A stretch of DNA of 64,000 nt, taken from Terriglobia bacterium. Its GTDB lineage: Bacteria; Acidobacteriota; Terriglobia; Acidiferrales; UBA7541. A program made the translations under genes and the position numbers. Positions 35,647 to 49,011 of the stretch are shown here, one piece after another. The DNA lies in NCBI GenBank assembly GCA_020073585.1, contig JAIQEV010000006.1, positions 1 to 64,000 of the forward strand. Reading direction: 5' to 3'. Numbering within the stretch: position 1 is the stretch's first letter; each line of letters starts with the position of its first letter. The notes below the pieces were generated by a model that saw only the letters and a program-made list of their open reading frames with translations, did no database searches and was not told where the DNA came from.

Positions 35647-36435
35647 ATGGACGCAGGGCGGACAAATCCGGAGCACAAGACGCGCGCAGCGGGCGGCGCG
35701 GCGGAAACGCCCGCGCGGGTGGTGCTCGAGGCGCGCAACCTGGGGAAGAGTTACGGTTCGGGAGCGCAGACCCTGCCGATTTTGAGGGATGTGAATCTGG
35801 CGCTGCGCGAAGGGGAGATGGCGGCGATCGTGGCCCCGTCGGGAGCGGGCAAAAGCACGCTGCTGCACCTGCTGGCTGCGCTAGACACGCCAACAAGCGG
35901 TACAGTATACTTCGACGCGAAAGCCATTGAAACAAACGATGACGCGGCGCTGGCCGCGTTTCGCAATCGCGCCATCGGGTTTATCTGGCAGCGGCATCAG
36001 TTGCTGGCGGATTTTACGGCCGAGGAAAATGTGGCCATGCCGCTGCTGGTGCGCGGCGAAAAATTTGCTCCAGCGCTGGAACGGGCGCGGGAGCTGCTCG
36101 CGGAAGTGGGACTCGCGGAGCGCGCGAGCCACCGGGCAGGAGAGCTTTCCGGCGGGGAACAGCAGCGCGTGGCGATCGCCCGGGCGCTCGTCACCGGGCC
36201 ATCGGTGCTGCTGGCGGATGAACCGACCGGAGATCTAGACGAGCGGAATGCTTGGGCCGTGTTCGAACTGCTGGAACGGCTGCACCGGACGCACCGCCTG
36301 ACGTCGCTGCTGGCGACGCACAATACGGCGCTCGCGGCGCGGTGCGGGCGGGTTCTGGGGCTGGAACACGGCGTTCTGCAATCTCGCGCGGCTACGGCCG
36401 GGGCGAGCGGGACCCGTGGGGGAGAAGCGAGCTAA
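35647..36435 (+). CDS. lolD: Lipoprotein-releasing ABC transporter ATPase
   Basis: LolD powers the release of lipoproteins by the LolC/E permease. The 262-residue protein has a 25-residue N-terminal extension, then Walker A APSGAGKST, a Q-loop in IGFIWQRHQLLADFTAEENVAMPLL, the signature LSGGEQQRVA and Walker B LLADEPTGDLDE. The H-loop lies in LATHNTALA. The P-loop begins with Ala instead of Gly, which the Walker consensus allows. The TAA stop lies only two bases before the clpC GTG, so clpC is probably translationally coupled to it. Confidence 0.93.
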   Translation: MDAGRTNPEHKTRAAGGAAETPARVVLEARNLGKSYGSGAQTLPILRDVNLALREGEMAAIVAPSGAGKSTLLHLLAALDTPTSGTVYFDAKAIETNDDAALAAFRNRAIGFIWQRHQLLADFTAEENVAMPLLVRGEKFAPALERARELLAEVGLAERASHRAGELSGGEQQRVAIARALVTGPSVLLADEPTGDLDERNAWAVFELLERLHRTHRLTSLLATHNTALAARCGRVLGLEHGVLQSRAATAGASGTRGGEAS

Positions 36436-36437
36436 TC

Positions 36438-38864
<2,427 letters not shown>

Positions 38865-38974
38865 AGAATCAGAACACGCACAGCCGGCCCATACCGGGCG
38901 CGGCGGGAGAAGGGCATCTTGCGTTTTGGGGCGCGGCCTTGATGACCTCAAAGGCCGCTTATAGGAGACTCTGT

Positions 38975-41944
38975 TTGTCTGTCCGGGCACTGGGCGCAGG
39001 GGTGTTTCTACTCATATCGTGGTTCCTTCTTCCGGGAGCCGGGGCGGCTCCACCGCCCCCGGCGCGGCAGACTTCCGTCCCCCACGCGGTTTCTTCCCAA
39101 GCCCGCGGCATCTCCGGGCGCAGCGCCGGTGGCGCCGCGCGCACCGCGGCCACGCCGGCCGGTGGCGCAGCGCAGGAGAAGGCGGCGCCGGGGCAGGCGG
39201 CTCTTGGGACGGTGGTGGTGGAGCGCATTGAATTCGTGGGCAACCGCCGGGTGCGCAGCGACACCCTGAAGGCGCGCATTTTCACGCGCGAAGGCGACAC
39301 CTTCAGCGAAGAGACGCTGAAGCGCGATTTTCAGGCGCTGTGGAACACCCAGTTTTTCGAGGACGTGAAGCTGCGCGTCGAGGACAGCCCCAGCCGGGCG
39401 GACGCCAAGATCATCATTTTTGAGCTGAAAGAACGCCCGGTGATCCGGCGCATCCGCTATGACGGCATCCACTCGGTCTCGGAATCGGACATTCTGGACC
39501 GCTTCAAGGAGCGCAAGGTCGGCCTGACGGTGGAGAGCCAGTTCGATCCCACGCGCATCAAGAAGGCCGAAGTGGTGCTGAAGGATCTGCTGGGAGAGCA
39601 CGGGCGGCAGTTCGCCAAGGTGACTCCGCAGTATGAGCGGATCGCGGCGAGCAACGCGGTCGTGCTGGTCTTCAAGGTGGAAGAGGGTCCGAAGGTCAAA
39701 ATCGGCTGGATCCACTTCACCGGGAACCACGCGTTCAGCGACCGCAAGCTGATCCGCGCGATGCGCCATTCGCGGCCCTACGCCATCCCGCTGTACTTTT
39801 TCGAAATCAGCGTGCTGACCAAGACCTACGACCACGAAAAGCTGAACGAGGACCTGGAAGTGGGCGTGCGCGGGCTGTACCAGGACAACGGCTACTTCAA
39901 GGTCCTGGTGAAGGACCCCATTGTGGAGAACGTGGACGTCGAGCGCGGCGGGCTTCCCCTGCCGCTGCCCGGGGTGGGGCGTAAGCGCGGCAAGGCCGTC
40001 AACATCACCATTCCCATCGAAGAGGGCGAGCGCTACCGCATGGGCAAGCTGAACATCATCAGCGCGGACCCGGACAAGGCCCTGTCGCTGAAGGTCGAGC
40101 CGCTGAAGTCGGTTTTTCCCCTGAAGGAAGGGGACATTTTCGCGGTGGGCAAGGTCCGCAAATCCCTCGAGGAGTACCGCAAGATTTACGGGGGATACGG
40201 CTTCATCGATTTCACGGCGGAGCCGGACTCCGAGCTGGACGACGAAGGCAAGCGCATCAACCTGACGCTGAAGTTCAACGAAGAGAAGCAGTACTACGTG
40301 CGGCGCATCGAATTCAGCGGCAACACCACCACCCGCGACAAAGTCATCCGCCGGGAGATCCTGGTGGACGAAGGGCAGCTCTTCAACCAGCGCGCCTGGG
40401 AAGTGAGCATTCTGCGCCTCAACCAGCTCGACTATTTCGAGCAGATCAAGCCGGAAGCCGCGGAGATCTCCCGCAACACCAAAGAAGGCACGGTGGACAT
40501 CAACCTGAAGCTGAAGGAAAAGGGCAAGCAGTCCATCGGCTTGCAGGGCGGCGTGAGCGGGCTGGCCGGGAGCTTCGTCGGCCTGACCTATCAGACCAAC
40601 AACTTCCTGGGTCTGGGCGAGACGCTGACCTTTTCCGCGGAGTTCGGCGACCGTCAGCGCAATTTCATGTTCGGTTTCACCGAGCCCTATCTCTTCGACC
40701 GGCCCATCTCCACCGGCTTCACGCTCTTCTCCAGCCGCTACAGCTTCAACCAGGCGCAGCAGCTGGCCCTGTCGCTGGGGCAGAAAGTGAGCCTGAACCC
40801 GCAGACCATCCAGAACTACAACCAGAACAGCACGGGGTTCACGCTCTTCGCCAGCTATCCCTTGCGCCGGTTTTCCTTCATGCGCCTGGGCCTGAGCTAC
40901 GGGCTGACCAAGACCAACATCACCACCTTCAGCGACGCCTCCAAGCTGCTCTTCCAGAGCGTGCAGTTCCGCAGCTTTGCCGGGCCCAGCGCCATGAGCG
41001 GGATCGTCTCCAGCACCCTGACCCCGACCCTGAGCTACAACACGGTCAACAACCCGGTCAATCCCACCGGGGGCAAGAGCTTCTTCTATTCCCTGGCGGT
41101 GCAGGGCGGCCCGCTGGGCGGCAACGTCAACGCCATCACCAACGTCTTCGAGTACAAGCACTTCCAGCCCGTGCACAAGCACCGCAACGTGCTCGGCTAC
41201 CGGCTGCAGACCTCCTATACCACCAGCTTCGGCGGCCTCGAGCTGCCGCCCTACAGCCGCTTCTACATGGGCGGCGAGGACACCGTGCGCGGTTTCGACA
41301 TTCGCGCCATCTCGCCGGTGACCTTCATCCCCGTGCGCAGCGTGCAGCAGTTTTCCTATCTGGACCCGACCTCGCTGAACTCGGGCGGCAACCCGCAGTA
41401 CAGGACCTTCCAGTTGCCGGTCATGACCTACCAGATTACGTTTCCGGGCGGAGACATGCAGGGCGTGGGCAACTTGGAATACCGCATCCCCATCGTGGGG
41501 CCGGTGACCATGGCCCTGTTCCTGGACGCGGGCACCAACGGCATCGTCAAGCGCAGCGGGTTGCAGCTCTCCGCGACCGGCCTGCAGGATCTGCAGACGG
41601 CCTTTCCCAACGCCAACCTGAAGGCCCAGTTGCCGCTGGCCTCGGGTACCAATTTCCGGCTGCGCTCCTCGGCGGGCGTCGAGTTTGTGGTGCAGTTGCC
41701 GATCGTGCAGGCGCCGTTCCGCATCTTCTACGCCTATAACCTGGCGCGCATGCGCCAGCAACTGGTGGCGCCGCCTGGCCTGTTCAACCAGGCCACGCTG
41801 GACATGATGAAGCTCTCGCTGCCGGCGGGCGTGTACGCCAACGAAATCCTGCCGCAGCTCATGAATTTCCAAAACAATCCCGGGCGCCTGAATTTCTTCG
41901 AACCGTCGCACACTTTCCGCTTTACGGTGAGCCGGACGTTCTAG
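38975..41944 (+). CDS. bamA: Outer membrane protein assembly factor BamA
   Basis: BamA inserts beta-barrel proteins into the outer membrane. I use TTG 38975: AGGAG (38963-38967) is 7 bases upstream and the product then begins with a clean signal peptide (SVRALGAGVFLLISWFLLPGAGA). An ATG at 38942 in the same frame has no ribosome site. After an Ala/Pro-rich linker come POTRA repeats (about 75-440, each starting like VVERIEFVGNRRVRSDTL or YYVRRIEFSGNTTTRDKVI). The C-terminal Omp85 barrel contains the conserved RFYMGGEDTVRGFD, and the protein ends in the aromatic strand HTFRFTVSRTF. The 989-residue length is above the usual 800. It shares the region with clpC, lol and skp genes for envelope biogenesis. 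Confidence 0.95.
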   Translation: MSVRALGAGVFLLISWFLLPGAGAAPPPPARQTSVPHAVSSQARGISGRSAGGAARTAATPAGGAAQEKAAPGQAALGTVVVERIEFVGNRRVRSDTLKARIFTREGDTFSEETLKRDFQALWNTQFFEDVKLRVEDSPSRADAKIIIFELKERPVIRRIRYDGIHSVSESDILDRFKERKVGLTVESQFDPTRIKKAEVVLKDLLGEHGRQFAKVTPQYERIAASNAVVLVFKVEEGPKVKIGWIHFTGNHAFSDRKLIRAMRHSRPYAIPLYFFEISVLTKTYDHEKLNEDLEVGVRGLYQDNGYFKVLVKDPIVENVDVERGGLPLPLPGVGRKRGKAVNITIPIEEGERYRMGKLNIISADPDKALSLKVEPLKSVFPLKEGDIFAVGKVRKSLEEYRKIYGGYGFIDFTAEPDSELDDEGKRINLTLKFNEEKQYYVRRIEFSGNTTTRDKVIRREILVDEGQLFNQRAWEVSILRLNQLDYFEQIKPEAAEISRNTKEGTVDINLKLKEKGKQSIGLQGGVSGLAGSFVGLTYQTNNFLGLGETLTFSAEFGDRQRNFMFGFTEPYLFDRPISTGFTLFSSRYSFNQAQQLALSLGQKVSLNPQTIQNYNQNSTGFTLFASYPLRRFSFMRLGLSYGLTKTNITTFSDASKLLFQSVQFRSFAGPSAMSGIVSSTLTPTLSYNTVNNPVNPTGGKSFFYSLAVQGGPLGGNVNAITNVFEYKHFQPVHKHRNVLGYRLQTSYTTSFGGLELPPYSRFYMGGEDTVRGFDIRAISPVTFIPVRSVQQFSYLDPTSLNSGGNPQYRTFQLPVMTYQITFPGGDMQGVGNLEYRIPIVGPVTMALFLDAGTNGIVKRSGLQLSATGLQDLQTAFPNANLKAQLPLASGTNFRLRSSAGVEFVVQLPIVQAPFRIFYAYNLARMRQQLVAPPGLFNQATLDMMKLSLPAGVYANEILPQLMNFQNNPGRLNFFEPSHTFRFTVSRTF

Positions 41945-41983
41945 GGAGCCGGGAGCGGCCCGGCAACGAGATTGCACCAACGA

Positions 41984-42003
41984 GTTGACCGCTTCGCGGT
42001 CAC
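41984..42003 (-). repeat. Dispersed palindrome, copy 9
   Basis: GTTGACCGCTTCGCGGTCAC, exact consensus, lies 39 bases after the bamA stop and 48 bases before the next start. Confidence 0.9.
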
Positions 42004-42051
42004 GCACACGGAAGAAGCACAGGACGCGAACGAGCAGGGGAGGCAAGTCGT

Positions 42052-45000
42052 ATGAAGGCGCTGCAAATGTGGAAAAAGATGGCGGGGGTACTGGCCGCGG
42101 CCAGCCTGCTGTTGTCCGGCTGCGGTTCCTCGGGCGGCGGCGCGACCAAGGTGAGCGTCAGTCTGAGCGCGAGTGCCCTGGCCCTGTTCGTGAACCAGAC
42201 GTACCAGATAGCGGGGCAGGCGGTCGGCTCGACGGACCAGTCGATCACCTATTCCCTCTCGTACGTTCCGACGGCCACTCCCACCGCCACGCCCACGGCA
42301 TGCCCCACCGGCGCCAGCCCCAATCCCAACTGCGGCACGCTAAGCGCGGTGACCAGCACCTCGACGACCACCACCACGGGCACCACGACCACTACGAACA
42401 CCATCTACACCGTCACCTATACCGCGCCGCCCATCGTGCCCAATCCCGCCGTGACCGTTTACATCGTCGCCACGGCCAATGCCGACAAGACGGCCACCGC
42501 CAAAGTCAGCGTGACGCTGGATTCCGGCATCCGCGTAAGCATCACCCCCACGACGGCGACGATCGGCACGGGCGAGTCGTTTCAGTTCACGGCCAGTCTG
42601 ACGAATGATCCCGTACCGAATGACGTCAACTGGTCGGTCACGCAGACCAACGCCGGCACGGTGAGTGCCAACGGCCTGTACACGGCGCCAGCCAGCGTGC
42701 CCAGCCCGGCCACGGCCACCGTGGTGGCTACGTCCAAGCTGGACCCCACGCAGACCGCCTCGGCCACGGTCACTATCGTCGTCGCGGCAGCTCCCACGTT
42801 TACCGGGGTCAGCCCGGCGCCGCCGGCGACGGTGCCCCAGGGCGCGCTGTTCCAGGACGTCTATCTCACGGCGGGGAATCTGCGCTCGACCTCCACGGTG
42901 ACGTTCAACGGTGCGCCGGTATCCGCCGGTCAGCTCAAAATCGTCAATTCCACGCTGGCGCGCGTGCGCTTGAACTCCACCGACTTGCTGACCGCGGGAA
43001 CATTCGCGTTCGCGATTACTGGCGCTACCTCGCCGGCGCCGCCGAACGATTCCATTACCATCGTGCCGGTGCGTCCGGCGCTGCTCAGCGCGAATCCCGA
43101 TAGCACGGTTCCGCCGCAGGCCGCCGCCTCGATCACCCTGGATGGCGGATACTTCGGTCCGGGCAGCAGTCCGCTCGTGACCGCGCAATTCAACGGCAAT
43201 CCGCGCCCAATCACCGGATCCACGGCGCGGCAACTGGCGGTCACGCTCAATCCCGGCGATCTCAATCTGCCCGGCCTGTATGCCGTTTCCGTGAATAACA
43301 GCAGCGCGCCGCAGCCCATGGCCGCCGGCAATTTCGCGGTGCAGCCGGATCCGGCGGCCAATGGGCCATTCGTCGCGGGCCTGCTATCGCTGAAAAGCAG
43401 CCCCACGGATACGCCGGCGCCCAGCGCCATCGCCGTGGACACTACGATCGGCGCCGCCATCGTAGCCAACACCGGCAATAACACCGTGCAGCTCTTGAAT
43501 CTGAACGGCGCCATGCCGGCGCTGTTCGGCGCGCAGATCCCGCTGCTGGGATCTCCGACAGGAGTAGCCGTGGACGAAGAGCGGCACATCGCCGCGGTTG
43601 CTGTCTCGAATACCGCTGGTACGGTCCGGAACATTACGCTTGTGGATTTGGTGGCTGGCGCCGCGATCGCGGGAGCGACGATTGACTTGACCGCGATGTC
43701 GGCGACTTCGGCGGCCTCGCCGCTGCTGCCCTTCTCGGTGGGCCTGGATCCGGTCAGTGGGCGCGGGATCGTGGCGTTTTCCAAGACGAACATCGGCGCG
43801 ATCTTCAATGTGGACCCGGCCGCGGCCCCCGTGTGTATCCCGGGCCTGGGCACGGCGCCCTATTGCGTGACCGGAGTGGTAACGCTGAACACCGGCACGA
43901 ATCCGCAGATCGCCTTCCAGCCGCGCTTGCGCTGGGCCTTTGTCACCCCGGGCGGGTCCGGCCTGATGTCGGTGGTGGATCTGGGCGCGGCGCCGCACCA
44001 GGCGCCGATTACCGCCTCCACGGGCGCCAAGCGCAGCGGGAACGTGGTGACCATCACCACGGCCACGGCGCATGGACTGGACCCGACGAATCTCGGGGCG
44101 GTGCTGATTTCCGGCGTCGCCGATGCCAGCTTCAACGGCTCGTTCACGGTCACCAGCGTGGTGGACGCCAACAACTTCACCTATTCGCAGACCGCGGCGG
44201 ACGCCACCAGCGGTGGCGGACAGATAAATTTCTCGAAGCCGCTGCAGACCTACTCGATATCCCCGAGCATCCGCGGCATCGCCATCAACCCGCTGACCTC
44301 GCGGGCCGTCCTGGCGGATGCGGGTGGAAACTCGACTTCGATTCTGAGCACCCTGGACCAGACCAATACTGGGATTGCTGTGGGGCATCCGGTGAGCGGA
44401 GCGGGCTTCCAGCCGTTCAACAACGTGGCCGTCGTGGTCAAGCCCGGAACGATCGGGGCCACCGGCGTGGATACCATCACCCTGCTGGACCCGACGGTCA
44501 CCGCGCAGATCGGCACGCTGCCGCGCGGCGTCCTGGCGGAAATCTCCACCACGGGGACGGGCTCGGGCGCGGTGGCCGTGGACCCCGCGCGCAACTGGGC
44601 GCTGGTGGCCAATGCCGGGAGTCACGACATCAGCGTGGTCTCGCTGGGCACGCTGCAGACCCCGCAAGTGGCAAGCGTCTGGATCCCGCTGGCTCAGCGG
44701 CTGTTCCCGCAGGGGACAACGACCTCGGCGTCCGCTCTCTCCGTGAAGATTTTCGGCGCTGGTTTCTCCGGTAGCCCGCAGGTGCGTCTGGACGGCACGG
44801 TGCTTTCCGGAGCAACGCTGGTGAACAGCCGCGAGATCGACGTCAACATTCCGGCGTCGTTCCTGGCGGCGCCGCGGCGCTACGCACTGGATGTCGTGGT
44901 GGGCAGCAATTTCTCCAACGTGACGGACTTCACGGTCGTCGGCGTGGTGGACATGACCAGCGCGAGTTGCCTCACGCCGCTTCCCGCGGGCGTAGCCATC

Positions 45001-45909
45001 GACGAAGTGCGCGACAAGGCCGTTGTCGCCAACAGCGGCTGCAACTCCATTTCCATCATTGACCTGAACACCGCTGCGGCCGCGGCGCCCATTGCGGTAG
45101 GCACGGCGCCGGTGGGCGTGGCCACGATCCCGCGCTTGGGCTTGGCGGTGGTGACCAACAGCAACATGAACCTGGCCACGGGCTCCTCCAACGGCGCCGG
45201 CACGATCTCCATCGTGAATGTCGCCACGGCCTCGGTCCAGGCGCCCATCTCCCTGGGCACCGATCCGACCGGGGTGGCCATCAACCAGGACACGGGCATC
45301 GCCTACGCCGTGAACACCGGGTCCAATACCCTCAGCGCGATTGACCTGACGGCCACGACCCCCACGGCAGTGACGGGAGCGGTGGATCAAAACCCCATCT
45401 CCATCGCCGTGGATCCGAACCGCAACATCGCCGTCGTCGGCGCTATCCAGCAGGCTACGAGCCAGGGCGTTCTGGACGTGGTGGACACCTCCCTGGCCAC
45501 CCCGGCGATCAAAGGGCGGGTCAACGCCTCGCCGAGTCTTCCGACCGGCGTGGTCTACGATCCGGCGAACACCCTGTTCTACGCCGTATCCAGCCTGAGC
45601 AACTCGTTCTACATGCTGAATGCGGATACCGGGCAGGCGCAGGGCGTGCGCGTCGGCGTGAATCCCACGTCGCTGGCGTATAACCCCCAGAGCGCGACGC
45701 TGGTGACCGTGAATTCGGCCAGCAACACGCTGTCCTTCGTGGATACCCTGACGATGCGCACGCGCGAGACCCTGGGCTTCGGCACCGTGACTCCGTCCAC
45801 GATCCCCAGCAATCCGCAGTTCGGCGTGGCCATCCATCCGCGCACGAATCTGGCGGTGATCACCGACGCCAACAACAACCGCGTCCTGCTCCTGCCCTTG
45901 CCGCGCTAG
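42052..45909 (+). CDS. Large beta-propeller lipoprotein with Ig-like and TIG domains
   Basis: This 1285-residue protein has a lipobox LLLSGC (lipidated Cys24) after a basic N-region, so it is predicted to be anchored in the outer membrane. A Thr-rich, low-complexity stretch (about 60-125, with CTTTACCACC-type DNA) is followed by Ig-like and TIG/IPT segments. A series of repeats of the YVTN/NHL beta-propeller type follows (motifs such as VAVDEERHIAAVAV, AINPLTSRAVLADA, VAIDEVRDKAVVANSG, VAINQDTGIAYAVNTG). A sequence resembling the FCCH-type segment of phage tails (KRSGNVVTITTATAHGL...FNGSFTVTSV) is inserted at about 654-727. There is no enzyme motif. Surface display or ligand capture is inference. 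Confidence 0.85.
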   Translation: MKALQMWKKMAGVLAAASLLLSGCGSSGGGATKVSVSLSASALALFVNQTYQIAGQAVGSTDQSITYSLSYVPTATPTATPTACPTGASPNPNCGTLSAVTSTSTTTTTGTTTTTNTIYTVTYTAPPIVPNPAVTVYIVATANADKTATAKVSVTLDSGIRVSITPTTATIGTGESFQFTASLTNDPVPNDVNWSVTQTNAGTVSANGLYTAPASVPSPATATVVATSKLDPTQTASATVTIVVAAAPTFTGVSPAPPATVPQGALFQDVYLTAGNLRSTSTVTFNGAPVSAGQLKIVNSTLARVRLNSTDLLTAGTFAFAITGATSPAPPNDSITIVPVRPALLSANPDSTVPPQAAASITLDGGYFGPGSSPLVTAQFNGNPRPITGSTARQLAVTLNPGDLNLPGLYAVSVNNSSAPQPMAAGNFAVQPDPAANGPFVAGLLSLKSSPTDTPAPSAIAVDTTIGAAIVANTGNNTVQLLNLNGAMPALFGAQIPLLGSPTGVAVDEERHIAAVAVSNTAGTVRNITLVDLVAGAAIAGATIDLTAMSATSAASPLLPFSVGLDPVSGRGIVAFSKTNIGAIFNVDPAAAPVCIPGLGTAPYCVTGVVTLNTGTNPQIAFQPRLRWAFVTPGGSGLMSVVDLGAAPHQAPITASTGAKRSGNVVTITTATAHGLDPTNLGAVLISGVADASFNGSFTVTSVVDANNFTYSQTAADATSGGGQINFSKPLQTYSISPSIRGIAINPLTSRAVLADAGGNSTSILSTLDQTNTGIAVGHPVSGAGFQPFNNVAVVVKPGTIGATGVDTITLLDPTVTAQIGTLPRGVLAEISTTGTGSGAVAVDPARNWALVANAGSHDISVVSLGTLQTPQVASVWIPLAQRLFPQGTTTSASALSVKIFGAGFSGSPQVRLDGTVLSGATLVNSREIDVNIPASFLAAPRRYALDVVVGSNFSNVTDFTVVGVVDMTSASCLTPLPAGVAIDEVRDKAVVANSGCNSISIIDLNTAAAAAPIAVGTAPVGVATIPRLGLAVVTNSNMNLATGSSNGAGTISIVNVATASVQAPISLGTDPTGVAINQDTGIAYAVNTGSNTLSAIDLTATTPTAVTGAVDQNPISIAVDPNRNIAVVGAIQQATSQGVLDVVDTSLATPAIKGRVNASPSLPTGVVYDPANTLFYAVSSLSNSFYMLNADTGQAQGVRVGVNPTSLAYNPQSATLVTVNSASNTLSFVDTLTMRTRETLGFGTVTPSTIPSNPQFGVAIHPRTNLAVITDANNNRVLLLPLPR

Positions 45910-46008
45910 ACGGAGACCTCGCGGACAACCGCGGCGCCCGGCGGGGGCATCGCAAGGGGCAGCACGGGTTTTGCCGGGAGGCGGGGCGCGTCCGGGCTGC
46001 GTTTTCCG

Positions 46009-46038
46009 TTGCGAGGGGAAACGCGGCTCGGCTATACT
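46009..46038 (+). promoter_or_regulatory. Candidate sigma-70 promoter of the Skp-like gene
   Basis: TTGCGA (46009-46014) and TATACT (46033-46038) are 18 bases apart. Transcription would start near 46045, about 86 bases before the GTG. Confidence 0.55.
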
Positions 46039-46130
46039 TCCCGGTTTGTGTGCGGGTCGCCGGGACGCACCGGCGCCCGATCCCAGAGTTTTTGGCCAAT
46101 ACGTAAAGATTGGCGCACAAGGAGAGAAAA

Positions 46131-46751
46131 GTGAGAGTGGAAACCATGATTCGAACGGCGGCCCTGGCCGCTGCCTGCGTGTTCGGTGCGGCAGCCGCAA
46201 TGGCCCAGGGGACTCCCGCGCCGGCGACCAAAGTCGGCACCATCAATGTCCGGCAGGCGATCGTCAACACCGCGGAGGGCAAGCAGGCCTCGGCGGAACT
46301 GCAGTCGCAGTTTGCTCCCCGGCAGAACGAGCTCGAGAACCTGAACAAGCAGATCAGCGACCTGCGGCAGCGCCTGGCCGCTGGCGAGCGCACGCTCAGC
46401 GAGGAAGAGAAGGCCCGCCTGACGCAGCAAGGGCAGAAGTTGGCGCAGCAGTTGGAGCGCAAGCAGACCGAATACCAGGAAGACGTGAACGGCGCGCAGG
46501 GCGAAGTGATCGACCGCATCGGGCGGAAGATGCTGGACGTGCTGGACCGTTACGCGCGGGAGAACGGCTACGTCGCGGTGTTTGACACCTCGTCGCAGAA
46601 TTCGCCGATTCTCTATGCTTCCAGCCAGATCGACGTGACCGCGGACATCGTCCGCCTCTACGACCAGGCCTACCCGGTTAAGGGCGCGGCCCCGGTCGCC
46701 AGGCCGGCGGCCAAACCCGCCGCCGCGGCCCCCAAGCCGCCGCAGCAGTAA
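46131..46751 (+). CDS. Periplasmic chaperone of the Skp/OmpH family
   Basis: The 206-residue protein is read from GTG 46131 (AAGGAGAG four bases upstream; an ATG five codons on is an alternative). It has a signal peptide (MIRTAALAAACVFGAAAAMAQ), then the Skp core: a small beta part KVGTINVRQAIVNTAEGKQ, two long charged coiled-coil arms (residues about 55-120, ENLNKQISDLRQRL...KARLTQQGQKLAQQLERKQTEYQEDVNG) and the closing strand segment GYVAVFDTSSQNSPILYAS. The Pro/Ala tail is extra. Skp holds unfolded outer-membrane proteins for BamA, encoded two genes upstream. A terminator follows. Confidence 0.9.
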   Translation: MRVETMIRTAALAAACVFGAAAAMAQGTPAPATKVGTINVRQAIVNTAEGKQASAELQSQFAPRQNELENLNKQISDLRQRLAAGERTLSEEEKARLTQQGQKLAQQLERKQTEYQEDVNGAQGEVIDRIGRKMLDVLDRYARENGYVAVFDTSSQNSPILYASSQIDVTADIVRLYDQAYPVKGAAPVARPAAKPAAAAPKPPQQ

Positions 46752-46779
46752 GCTCCTGCTTCCGGACGGGAAGCCCGGG

Positions 46780-46819
46780 CAGCCGCACAGCAGGGCGCTG
46801 TGCGGCTGTCTTGTTTTTT
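46780..46819 (+). terminator. Intrinsic terminator after the Skp-like gene
   Basis: CAGCCGCACAG (46780-46790) pairs perfectly with CTGTGCGGCTG (46798-46808) around a 7-base loop, followed by TCTTGTTTTTT. It separates this unit from the rimP-nusA promoter. Confidence 0.88.
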
Positions 46820-46896
46820 GCGCCGCGGCGGGCGGAAAATAGAGACGCCCAGGGCCTGTTTTGCGGGCCTGGGGCCGGTCGCGAAGCCCGCTTCTC

Positions 46897-46925
46897 TTGC
46901 TTTTGCATGTATGAATGTCTATACT
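46897..46925 (+). promoter_or_regulatory. Sigma-70 promoter of the rimP-nusA-infB operon
   Basis: TTGCTT (46897-46902) and TATACT (46920-46925) are separated by exactly 17 bases. The start point would be near 46932, which leaves about 100 bases of leader before rimP. Confidence 0.75.
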
Positions 46926-46957
46926 ATAACTTCGCTCAGAAGCGGGTCGCACGGATG

Positions 46958-46980
46958 AGTGGGCGCGAGCCCACTTTTTT
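46958..46980 (+). promoter_or_regulatory. Terminator-like leader hairpin before rimP (candidate attenuator)
   Basis: AGTGGGC (46958-46964) pairs with GCCCACT (46969-46975) over a GCGA loop, followed directly by TTTTTT. It lies only about 25 bases after the predicted transcription start and 52 bases before the rimP GTG, i.e. inside the operon leader. A short terminator here is a good candidate for attenuation, as NusA-dependent termination in the nusA leader is known in Bacillus. Confidence 0.7.
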
Positions 46981-47031
46981 GTTGCACCAAACAGGATGTA
47001 GCGACCGAGCGGCGGGTAGGGGACTCTTCAC

Positions 47032-47538
47032 GTGAATCTGGAGCGCATCCGCGAGGCCGCCGAGCGGGTGGCCCGTTCGGAAGGCCTGGAAGTTGTTGAT
47101 GTCGAATGGAAAATCGGCAAGCAGCGCTTCCTGCGGGTGTACATCGACCGCCCTTGGCCGCCTCCTCCGGGGGAGGCAGGGGCCTTGCCCGGGACGCATG
47201 CCACGGGCATCAGTCACGCCGACTGCGAACGGGTGAGCCAGCAATTGAGCGTCATTTTGGACGTCGAGGAGCTGATTCCGGGTCCCGAGTATGTCCTGGA
47301 AGTGAGCTCGCCGGGGCTGGACCGGCAGCTCCGGAAACCCGCGGAGTTTGCGCGGTTTACGGGCCGCCTGGTGAAGATTACGACTGCCGAGCCGGTCGGC
47401 AACGCCAGTTTTTTTGAGGGCCGCCTGGCCGGGCTGGCGGAGGGCAAAGTCCTCCTGGAACTGAAGGGCCGGGAGGCGCGGACGCTGGAGCTGCCGCTCG
47501 CGGCGATCCGCAAAGCGCAATTGGTGGTGGAATTCTAG
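47032..47538 (+). CDS. rimP: Ribosome maturation factor RimP
   Basis: RimP assists 30S assembly. The 168-residue protein is read from GTG 47032, with GGGTAGGGGA upstream. The N-terminal domain has LEVVDVEWKIGKQRFLRVYIDRP and the conserved SHADCERVSQQLSVILDVEELIPGPEYVLEVSSPGLDRQLRKP signature. The C-terminal SH3-like domain follows. A Pro/Gly-rich insertion (residues about 43-58) interrupts the usual IDRPxG segment. nusA starts nine bases after its stop. Confidence 0.95.
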   Translation: MNLERIREAAERVARSEGLEVVDVEWKIGKQRFLRVYIDRPWPPPPGEAGALPGTHATGISHADCERVSQQLSVILDVEELIPGPEYVLEVSSPGLDRQLRKPAEFARFTGRLVKITTAEPVGNASFFEGRLAGLAEGKVLLELKGREARTLELPLAAIRKAQLVVEF

Positions 47539-47547
47539 GAACGAGTT

Positions 47548-49005
<1,458 letters not shown>

Positions 49006-49011
49006 GAACGC

